From Dermatemys mawii (taxonomy: Eukaryota; Chordata; Testudines; Dermatemydidae), in assembly GCA_007922305.1 (NCBI GenBank), contig ML677374.1, positions 14,745,161 through 14,809,160 on the forward strand: a DNA stretch of 64,000 nt, given 5' to 3'. A program made the position numbers and the translations under genes. How positions within the stretch are numbered: position 1 is the first letter of the stretch; every line of letters begins with the position of its first letter. Shown here piece after piece: positions 55,319 to 64,000 of this stretch. Under the pieces are notes generated by a model that worked only from the letters and a program-made list of their open reading frames with translations, did no database searches and had not been told where the DNA came from.

Positions 55319-56345
55319 AGCGACAGAGTCTTGTAGCACCTTATAGACTAACAGATCTTGGGGATCATGAGCTTTCATTGGCTAAGACCCACTTCATCAG
55401 ATGAATGTCGTAGAAATCTCCAGAGGCAGGTATAAATATGCAGGCAAGAAAGCAAGGTAAATTCAATCAGGGAGGGTGAGGCCCACTTCCAGCAGCTGAT
55501 CTGGAGGTGTGAACACCCAGAGAGGAGAAACTGCTTTTGTAATTGGCGAGCCATTCACAGTCCAGACCTGATGGTGTTGAATTTGTAGATGAACTGGAGC
55601 TCAGCAGTTTCTCTTTGAAGTCTGGTCTTGAAGTTTTTTTGCTGCAGGATGGCTGTCTTTAGATCTGCTATTGTATGTCCAGGGAGGTTGAAGTGTTGAC
55701 CTACAGGCTTTTATATATTGCCATTCCTAATATCTGTGTCCATTTATCCTTTTATGTAGAGATTGTCCAGTTTGGCTGATGTACATAGCAGAGGGGGATT
55801 GCTGGCACATGATGGCGTATATTATATTGGTAGATGTGCAGGTGAATGAACCAGTGATGGTGTGGCTGGTCTGGTTAGGTCCTGTGATGGTGTCGCTGGT
55901 GTAGATATGTGGGCAGAGTTGGCATCGAGGTTTGTTGCATGGATTGGTTCCTGAGAGTTGCTATGGTGCAGTGTGTGGTTGCTGGTGAGAATCTGCTTCA
56001 GATTGTCTGTGGGCGAGGACTGACCTGCCTCCCAAGGCCTGTGAAAGCGAGGGATCGTTGTCCAGGATGGGTTCTAGATCACTGATGATGTGTTGGAGAG
56101 GTTTTAACTGAGGACTGTTGGTGATGGCCAGTGGTGTTCTGTTGGTTTCTTTCTTGGGTTTGTCTTGCAGCTGGAGGCTTCTGGATACACATCTGGCTCT
56201 GTTTATCTGTTTCCTTACTTCCTCATGCGGGTATTGCAGTTTTAAGAATGCTTGGTGAAGATCTTGTAGGTGTTGGTCTCTGTCTGAGGGGTTGGAGCAA
56301 ATGTGGTTGAACCTCAGTGCTTGGCTGTAGACAATGGAGTGTGTA
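55319..56345 (-). mobile_element. Penelope-like element, 5'-truncated, GIY-YIG endonuclease relic
   Basis: Read on the minus strand, the distal part encodes RT-adjacent text ending in a GIY-YIG domain: NIIYAIMC (about 55830 down to 55807), then MYISQTGQSLHKRINGH (down to about 55757), where intact relatives have YIGQTGQ. A stop follows and the frame shifts; the next frame reads KPVGQHFNLPGHTIADLK and QRETAELQFIYKFNTIRSGL-like residues. The 3' tail holds CATCTGATGAAGTGGGTCTT. Penelope-like elements pair a telomerase-like RT with this nuclease; only the nuclease half remains and it is inactive. Confidence 0.82.
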
Positions 56346-57539
56346 GTGTAAAGTGATGTAGGGTTTTTATAATTGTATTTTTTACTATTAAGTTTTGTAA
56401 GAGTTAAAAAATATTTTAAGAGTAAATTTTACTTAGCATGAAACTGAAAGAAGATCATTCCCTCTTACTGTATGTAAGAAAAGGTCCAGTATAAACACTG
56501 GCATGCCATAGCAATTTAAAAAACATCTTCCTCATCTCACTACAGAATTAGATATTTTGGCCTATATGTGTTTACTATAGATGGGTTTAACTAGAACCTC
56601 AAATGTGAACCCTTTAAAATTTTAGGGTGAGGTTGGGTTCAGATGCCCAGATTGGGCCCAAACTCTACAGTTTTGATTGAGGAGCTTGAGTCAATTAGCT
56701 TCATTTTGTAAGAGCCTGACTCTGGAGTCTTTACTCAGGCTAAACTCCCATTGGCTGCAGTGGGAGTTATGCCATAGTAAAGATGAATTGCAGGATGTGT
56801 CCCTTTGCAGTTTATCTGCAAGCATGATATTTAGTTTTGCCTGGATCAGAAGAAGCTAGAACAGCTGCAGTTGCTGTGAGTGAAATGAAGAAAATCCTTT
56901 CTTTCTGCCACTTGTGCACTAGGAAATGTAAAGTGTCTCTATTGATTGTATGAAGGAAAACCCACTTTGCTTACTATGTGGCAGATCTACTGTCCGCTCA
57001 AGCCTGGGAACCTCTGTCGTTTGTTTTAAACTAACAGTTCATCTGTTAGTGGGTCAGAAAGAGGAACAGGAAAGCATAATGAGGTGCAGCTAAAACCACT
57101 GGGAAGTTACTTTACCAGCAGTACAGTCATCCAAAGCAATTCTCAATAAAATCCCCCACCTGTTTTTAGAGCCCTGCACTGTACACTAAACCCAGAACAA
57201 AATAGAAATGCCAGCTGTGCTGATCAAAAGCTGGCTTCTCCAAGATAAGGCGTAATCTTTCTTCTGTACCATTAATATGTTAATATAATTCCCATTATCT
57301 TAAAAGAGGAGTTAAATATATCAGCATAAGAGTCAATTGCAGTGTGTCTGTTTTAAGAGTATTCTCAGGACTGTTATCAAGAATCAGGTAAATTCAATTG
57401 CTGGTGGCATGGCAAGTAAAAGCCAGGGTGTACCCAGGGTCTTGTTTTGGATTTTCTCAGCTGCATGTTCTGCACGGCACATCTGTTTTGTGGGCTTTTG
57501 CAAATGTGGCTGTAAGCACATCATGCATATGGAGAAGGA

Positions 57540-57794
57540 AAGATGTCTTGTGGTTAGGACAGTGGTATGGAACTCAGGAGATTTGGGTTCAGTTCCTGGC
57601 TCTACCACAGACTCTCTGTGACCTTTGTAAGTCACTTAATCTCTCTTTGAATCAGTTCCCATCTGTAAAAGAAGAAGAATCCTTTTTTCCCACTTCTTGT
57701 CTGTTGAATTTGAAGGCTCATCTGGGAAAGGATTGTCTTTTACTATGTAAATACACAGCACCTAGCACAGTGGGGTCCTGGTTTCAACTGAGGC
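57540..57794 (+). repeat. MIR/CORE-SINE with L2-type tail
   Basis: TCTTGTGGTTAGGACAGTGG, TTTGGGTTCAGTTCCTGGCT (box B), CTTTGTAAGTCACTTAATC and the tail AAATACACAGCACCTAGCAC, AGTGGGGTCCTGG run in full order on the + strand. The hAT-type MITE at 57803 inserted within the sequence GAGGCCTCTAGGCGCTGC, which is itself the end of this SINE tail. Confidence 0.8.
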
Positions 57795-57802
57795 CTCTAG
57801 GC

Positions 57803-58307
57803 CAGGGGTGGGCAAACGTTTTGGCCCAAGGGCCACATCGGAGTTCAAAATTGTATGGAGGGCCGGGTAGGGAAGGCTGTGCCTCCCCAAACAGCCTGGC
57901 CCCACTCACTATCAGACCCCCTCCCACTTCCCACTCCCTGACTCCCCTCCTCAGAACGCCCGACCCATCCAACTCCCCCCGCTCCTTGTCCCCTGATTAT
58001 TCCCTCCAGAGACCCTCACCCCTAACCACCCCCACCAAGACCTCACCCCCATCTAAGTCCCTGGACCGCTTACCACTCCACTCAGAACAGCATGTCTGGT
58101 CCCAAGCCAGACACGCTGCCGCACTGATCCGCTGGAGCGCGCAGCCCTGCCCCTCCAGAGCGCCGCAGTGCACTGGGGCTGTGGGGCAGGGGGAGAACAG
58201 TGAGGGAGGGAAGAGGAGCTAGCCTCCCCAGCCAGGAGCTCGGGGGGCCGGACAGAATTAAACCATGGGCCGGATGTGGCCCATGGGCTGTAGTTTGCCT
58301 ACCCCTC
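57803..58307. mobile_element. hAT-type MITE, 505 bp, exact 8-bp TSD
   Basis: Ends CAGGGGTGGGCAAAC and GTTTGCCTACCCCTC are inverted repeats with two mismatches. The 8-mer CTCTAGGC lies exactly on both sides (57795-57802 and 58308-58315), the hallmark of hAT transposition. The interior has GGCCCAAGGGCCACATC, a C-rich variable core and GGGCCGGATGTGGCCCATGG. No transposase is present. The 274-aa frame at 57398-58222 runs from the SINE into this MITE and is not a gene. Confidence 0.92.
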
Positions 58308-58614
58308 CTCTAGGCGCTGCTGAAATACAAACAGTAAGAACATAGCCAGAGTTTGTGTGTATTGTAATCTCTTATGTTCTGTTTCTTTTGCCTCTCATTA
58401 AATGTTCTTCACCGACCTTGCTAAATGCCTGTAAAATGTTGGTTTTAGTGTAGGAGATTCTGGCACTTATGCCTAATCTCTGACAACTGATTTTGCTTAT
58501 GCTATGAATTCATAGTTTCCAAAGAGCTCAGCTGCCAGAAGCTCCCCTTACGAAGTTTTGTGGCCATGTTTTCAAAGGAGCTGAGTATCCACTCACTGTG
58601 CTGAGCTCTGCTGA

Positions 58615-58765
58615 AATTCTGGCCATGTGTCCAGGGGCTAATCCCTCCTGAAAATTCTTGCTCGTGTGACTTGGTCAGTGTCATAAAGCAAGTTGACGTT
58701 AGACTAGTGAATGGAACCCAGAAGTCCTGATTTACAATCCTCTGCACTGAACACTAGGCTAAATA
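58615..58765 (-). repeat. MIR-type SINE fragment, minus strand
   Basis: GTGACTTGGTCAGTGTCATA, GAATGGAACCCAGAAGTCC and CCTCTGCACTGAACACTAGGC are a reverse-oriented MIR-like core and head. Confidence 0.6.
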
Positions 58766-59584
58766 TAAAAGGTGTAAATAGTCACAGGAATCGGGCTGTC
58801 TCTTAAATGTAGCCTACGGATATGTCCACTTGCTTTGGATCATTCTTGGTGTCTGTGGAACACTGCAAACTGGCATGGAAGCCTTGCTTCAAAGAACAGC
58901 ATTTTGCTTTAAGCTTTATTGGGTGCTGCTGCAGCTTCCTTGGTAGGGTGTTAAATCATTTCTCCACTACAGGGCTGATGTGAGGGTAATACTAAGCAGA
59001 CTCTGCAGTAGCACCATATGGATTGCTTTTGCCCTTGAACAGTAACAGGCTTCTGTTTTAATCACATATAATTCAGCACCAACCTTAATAAATATCATTA
59101 TGTGCTAATACGTTGCAATTTTTTGTAGTGGGGTTTTGGGGAGTTAGTAATGAAGTGCTCGGGCCCTGGGATTTCCATCGTGGAGAGCAGAGAAGGAAGG
59201 TGTTTTAAAAGACAATGGGGAATAATCTCCCATTCTCCCCCTTCTGCTTTTTTCTGCTGGTTGGTATACTGTTTTAGTGTCTGAAAGTGGATGTGCTTAG
59301 AAATGAGGGAAGAGGGGGTTCTCAGTTAAAGATGAGTTTAGTACTTGTGTAATGTGCTGTCTTCTCACCCCTGAAGGATAGCGGGGTGATGGGTACTGTA
59401 AAAGGACCAGAACAGACTGATGTGCTCTTTTCGTGCTCCATTGTCAATAAGGAATGCAGCAGATAGGCAGAGTTGTAGGAAATAGATCTGGGTTGAGTAT
59501 GCACAGAAGGAGAAACCTGTGTTTATCCGGTAACAGCATGACCATCAAACTAGGTTCCTCTTGAAACCTGACCCTGTTTTTCAC

Positions 59585-59895
59585 ACAGTCAACCTGTGGA
59601 ACTCATTGCCAGGTGTGTGGTGAAGGCTAAAAGTGTAACTGGGTTAAAAAAAGAATTAGATACATTCAAGATGCATCAGTGGTTATTCGCCAAAATAATG
59701 CAACCCCATTTTCTGGGTGTCCCTAAGCCTGTGACTGCCAGATGCTGGGGCTGGATGACCGGGAATGGATCACTCAATAATTGTCCTATTCTGTATATTG
59801 CCTCTGAAGCATCTGGCATTAGCCACTGCCAGAAGACAAGATAGTGGGCTAGATGGACCATTGGTCAGACCCATTATCGCCATTCTTATGGTCTC
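59585..59895 (+). mobile_element. CR1 LINE 3' end, plus strand
   Basis: AACCTGTGGAACTCATTGCC (the end of the ORF2 domain), GGGAATGGATCACTCAATAA, GGCATTAGCCACTGCCAGAA, GGCTAGATGGACCATTGGTC and TTCTTATGG follow the order of the CR1 3' region. The copy is 5'-truncated to about 310 bp. Confidence 0.82.
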
Positions 59896-60594
59896 CAGTC
59901 CCACTCATCATCCACAGTGCATTCATTGAAAGAGTACAGCCTGAAGAGGCTTTCTTGCAGCACTATAGGTCTGTGACCCAAATTTTTCAGTGTTCTACAA
60001 TAGTGGTGCAACACAATGCAATTTACAGTTGTATTTCCCTTGGGAACAGGCTCACTAGTGTGGCACACTGGGTGAATGGAGTATTTTTGGATGCTGACCT
60101 GGCTGGAGCATCCACAGAGGTTAGAGGAGGATTGATAGCGAGGCGACATTTGTGATAGTAGATCTTGAGGGTTTCTCATTTTGATGTCATTTGGATTCAG
60201 CTAACTTGGCACTTGAGCCTGCAAGCACTCTGACCCCAGTTCAGAAAAGTATTAAGCATCTGCTTAACTTTAATCACAAATGCTTAAGTTATCATTAAGC
60301 AAATGCTTAAATCCTGCCCTGAGCATGGATACTTTGCTTCGCCAGGGCCTCAGAACACAGATGTCCTACTGATCTCCTGGACCTTTTTCACCGGGAACTC
60401 TGCCTGGAATGTTTGCAGAGTCAGATATCATATCTTGCTGATATGAGTCAACAGCAGCAAAATGTAGGACCAAATCCTTCCAGATTTCTGCATGAAAGTC
60501 CCTCTTTGTCTCTTCAGGCCTGTCATTCAGGAGCAGAGAGACCCTACTCTTGAGAAACTGGTGGAGTGGGTAGTGAAGAAGGTGGAAGAGAGGA

Positions 60595-60825
60595 CAAAGT
60601 TGAAACAAATAAACCAAAAGTTTTGGAGGGATGTAAGCCAACCTAGAACTGATATGGGTTAGGAAAAACTTTCTACATGGGCAGGTTATCCCATAAATGC
60701 CTGCTGTATGGTTATTGCACCTTCCTTTGAAGCAGCTGATACTAGCCACTGTCAGAAAGAGCATACTACAATAGATGAACCATTGGTCTGATCCAATATG
60801 GCAGGCTTCATGTTCTTATACTAAT
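60595..60825 (+). mobile_element. CR1 LINE 3' end, plus strand, second copy
   Basis: TGGGTTAGGAAAAACTTTC, GGCAGGTTATCCCATAAATG, TTGCACCTTCCTTTGAAGCA, CACTGTCAGAAAGAGCATAC and ATTGGTCTGATCCAATATGG then GTTCTTATA are CR1 3' landmarks from a subfamily different from the copy at 59585. Confidence 0.8.
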
Positions 60826-61159
60826 GAATGGTAGCCTTAGATTTTCAGCCATTTCATACTATACATCCACAACCATATTTCCTCACTGCTAGCATCGATT
60901 AAGTCAAAATGCATTGTTTTAAAAACACATTAAAAGCCAAGTTTGCAAAAGTTTGGGTGATTCAGTTTTATGGGGTCCACATTTAGACACCTACAACCTG
61001 ATTTCAGAGTTACTGAGCATTCAGCTGCACTGATTTCAGTTGGAGTTGTGGGTACTCAGCATCTCTGATAATCAAGCTCTTTCTGTGTCAGGTTGGGCCC
61101 TCCACATTAGTAGGCATGCTTGAAAATTCTGTGCTTCAGCTTTCCCGTTAGTAATACTT

Positions 61160-61275
61160 GCCTCTCTCACAAGGGCTGTTGTGAAACTCACTTCATGTAT
61201 GTTTATAAGGTGTTTAGAGATTCCTGGATGGAAAATGCTATAAGAAGGATAAGAATTATTATTAAGATCCAAATA
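61160..61275 (+). repeat. MIR/CORE-SINE tail
   Basis: CTCTCACAAGGGCTGTTGTG, TTTATAAGGTGTTTAGAGAT and GAAAATGCTATAAGAAGG ending ATTATTATTAA resemble the 3' half of a MIR-like SINE. Confidence 0.55.
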
Positions 61276-61879
61276 GTGCCTGAATTGCTGCTATTTTCCT
61301 ACAGAAATGAAGGATGACTCTAATAAAACTGAATTTAACTGAGAGCTCCAGAAGCAGATTTTCCCCCGGGGGCTTTAACTGTGATATCTTACAATGTTTC
61401 ATTTTCATTATGAAGCAGCATTGATTTATTTTTAAATCAGGTCTGTCAGTTACCATTGAGATAGCAGAACAACTTGTTCACAGGAAGCTTGTTATAGTGA
61501 GCAGCAAACTCAGCCCTAAAGAGCAAATCACTTTCCAGCCAAAATGAACAACTTAAACCATTTGTTTGAAGTCTCTGACAAATCATCTGCTCTGGGATTT
61601 TTACAGAAAACTGTATTCCGACTGGGCCAGCTCTGTATTGATTTATACTGCTTTAGGATCAGACCTATTATCTTTATACTGGAGTAAGAGTGAATGCATT
61701 ATTTGGCTGTCTCTGAGACTCCCTAAAGTGGTGGTTGCACTCAGGATTGTGGGTATGTGGAAGCAATGTGATCAGGTTAGAGCTCTACTCACTCTACTGT
61801 GGGTAAAGATCAGTCAAAAAGGTTTCTCAAAGCCAAAGAAAAGACCAACTGGTTTATGGCTCTACAAGGAAAGGACTCT

Positions 61880-61975
61880 CTCTCACCTTTTTTGTATAGT
61901 GCCTAGCACAATGGGGCCCTGATATTGGTTGTGCCCTCTAGCTATTACTAGAATGCAAATAAATAAATAAATACT
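61880..61975 (+). repeat. L2/CORE-SINE tail with TAAA run
   Basis: TTTGTATAGTGCCTAGCACA, ATGGGGCCCTGATATTGG and TGCCCTCTAGCTATTACTAG end in AAATAAATAAATAAATA, the usual tail of this repeat group. Confidence 0.65.
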
Positions 61976-64000
61976 CATTTGCAATACCTGAACATAATGG
62001 CTTGTGAACCATGTATACTTATGAATTCTGTAGTTTAGTGAACTTGATCCCAGTTACAATTTATTATGTGTTTATTTATAGGATTTATTATTTAACATTT
62101 TATATTGTGATTGCATCCAGAGCTTACCCAGATCAGGGTCTAATTGTGCAGAGTGCAGTACAAACATATGATCAACAACAGTTTCTACACCAAAGAGCTT
62201 GTGTTTACTATCTTTTCATTAGATTTCACAAAGGCAAGTTATATATTTTGAAAGATAAATAGCTATTGGACTTGAAATCATGTTTTAGTTTGTCTTAAGG
62301 ATAAAATAATAAAAATCCTGGACTAAATTCTCCCCTGGTGTAAAACTCCATCGATTTCAATAGATTTTAACTCCACAGCTGAATTACTATGACCTATATT
62401 TCATGGCCTGTATTTTGGGAATCTGAGTCCTGCAGTCTCTGGCTTATTCTTTAAGAATCTTATATTTCACACCTGCATGAAAGGCAGCTAATCATTTCCT
62501 GAAGGGAAACTGCAGTCTCATTTTGTTCCTTGCATTACCATAATGAAATGTCAGCTCATCAATAGGTTTGCTATGCAGCAGATGTCTGATAATAATTACT
62601 GTTGTCATAGGGTGTTTGGTGTTTACCCGGATTGTCTAGTCAGCCTTTCACAGAGTTAACTGATTCACATCACGATATAACTGCGCAGCAACAGCAAGTC
62701 TGGGATAGAATGACCACTGTCGTTCCTGTGAGCATTCGTCTGGGAATTGGTCCATTATGCATCTAGATTAGCTCTTAAAGAAGAATACTTGCTAAAAGAA
62801 TCTGTTCACTACTCAAGCAGATGCACAATGACACTGGGTAAACACATAGTATCAAACAAAGAAACCAATTAGAACATTGTATGCTATTCAGGTTCTTATA
62901 TAACACTTTGCTTACATGACAGTGACATTTCAGATAACCTTTTCTGAAAGTTCTTGTTTAAATTGAATACTGCTGTCACGATATTGCTCTACAATAAATC
63001 TGGTTTTCTTTTTATCATTTCCTTCTTCCCCTTTACTCCAGGACATAGAAATTTCTTTTCTTATTGCAACAGTATTGCCTCCAGGATAAACTGCAAACCA
63101 AGTAGTGAATTTATTGTAAGGCTATCTCTTGACCTCGTGATCTACAATGATGAGCTTTTCAACCTTCATATAATTCAGCTTGATCTGATATCTGGCAGTG
63201 CTATAAACTAGTTAAGAGTTAGAATCCATTCTCACTTGCCCAGGAAGCAGTTCATTCATTCAACCTAATCGTAATTGCAATCTTTCCTATTGTAACATTT
63301 CAGAATAGAAGTTGGTTTGAAACATGACTTTGCTATGAAAAGGTTCCTTTCTTTTTATTCTCTTTTAGAATAAAACATTGAGTCCCTTTCAAAGGTTCCT
63401 GTTTATGGCACAACTAGAGCATGGTGGTATTCTTCAGAGTTCTGGCATCGACAATCTGAGTATCACTCAGGTTTAATACAGCCTCTTTCAAACTGAAAAT
63501 GTTCACTGATTTTTTTTGATGCGTCAGTTCCCCTTGGCACAAGAGTGCTAACTTAGCCCCCTCAATATTCCAGCCTGCTCATGTGGGCATGTTTCTTTCT
63601 GTGTGTGAGTCTACTGCTATGTAGATTAGCCAAGGAGAATTGCAATTTTGTGATAACCATCTAAAAAATGGAACCCATGGGCCGCATCCCACAACCCTTT
63701 ACTCACATGAGCAGTCCTGTGGATTCATTTGGAGTTAGTAAATGGAGTAGAGCTTTGCACCATCTGCAAGACTTGACTGTAATTATTTCCTACTTCAACA
63801 ACAAAACTCTCTCGGTATTAAGCTCTCTGGGGCTGTGCCCACTCTCTTTGGTTAATTACCTTTATCAGTTTGATTTTTCCCTTAACGTTTGTTCAGTGCT
63901 GGTGAAAAGTGCCAGATTGACAGCCCTGACTGCGACTCATGTGACACGCATTTGACAGTCCTCCCACACAGTGCTGCCTCTTGATTGAGATGTCATGCAT

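Larger units (their letters stand above)
47052..64000 (+). other. CAMKK1: CAMKK1 intron after eighth coding exon, at least 16.9 kb, runs off the window
   Basis: Donor GTGAGT. I read the whole stretch for an exon starting in phase 1 with LH followed by KIVHRDIKPSN and saw none, so the next exon is inferred to be beyond 64000. The stretch contains the two palindromic MITEs, a GT microsatellite, an LTR-like piece, Penelope-like copies, hAT-type MITEs and CR1 and SINE tails. From about 61000 to 64000 only SINE-tail debris is recognised. Confidence 0.75.

Noticed and set aside
57398..58222. 274-residue open frame on the plus strand
   Set aside because: It runs through a CORE-SINE and into a hAT-type MITE with a defined 8-bp duplication; the C-terminal half is Pro/Ser-rich text from the C-rich MITE core.

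Overview
The window is vertebrate nuclear DNA, most likely from a turtle (Testudines) or a close archosauromorph relative. The evidence is the repeat content: a 5'-truncated CR1 LINE and several CR1 3' tails, CORE/MIR-type tRNA SINEs, a Penelope-like element with a GIY-YIG endonuclease relic, several hAT families and abundant short inverted-repeat elements. I recognise these families from memory; no database was searched. Nothing prokaryotic is present (no operons, rRNA or CRISPR).

One protein-coding gene is visible. It is on the + strand and I identify it as CAMKK1 (calcium/calmodulin-dependent protein kinase kinase 1, alpha isoform). Eight coding exons were placed by splice sites and reading phase: 3456-4026 (5'UTR, ATG at 3559), 23599-23646, 26470-26523, 37955-38006, 39424-39557, 41345-41381, 44041-44062 and 46963-47051. 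Joined in phase they encode 301 complete residues plus one base: the N-terminal regulatory region with two PKA-type sites, the glycine-rich loop, the catalytic lysine, the arginine/proline-rich insert typical of CaMKKs, helix C and the start of the C-lobe. The HRD and DFG motifs, the activation loop and the autoinhibitory/CaM-binding segment were not found. They should lie beyond base 64000, which makes the intron after the eighth coding exon at least 16.9 kb long.

The rest is intron (plus a 5' noncoding stretch, 1-3455) filled with mobile-element debris. The best-supported items are: (i) a three-level nest at 18182-20030, in which a hAT element with a minus-strand transposase C-terminus is interrupted by a TA-flanked inverted-repeat element that itself carries a hAT-type MITE with an 8-bp target duplication; (ii) two direct copies (47966-48653 and 50228-50903) of a 680-bp element with many TATAGCGCTATA palindromes and 3-bp duplications, plus the end of a third copy at bases 1-68; (iii) hAT-type MITEs with exact 8-bp duplications at 17459-17581 and 57803-58307; (iv) Penelope-like fragments at 55319-56345 (minus) and 52262-52400 (plus); (v) a 54-bp minisatellite ending 245 bp before the eighth coding exon.

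The long open frames other than the first coding exon are fortuitous: they lie in minisatellites or MITEs, or are random intronic frames. I did not find a novel multi-gene system. The more interesting material is the transposon nesting, the palindromic element family and the repeats close to CAMKK1 exons.
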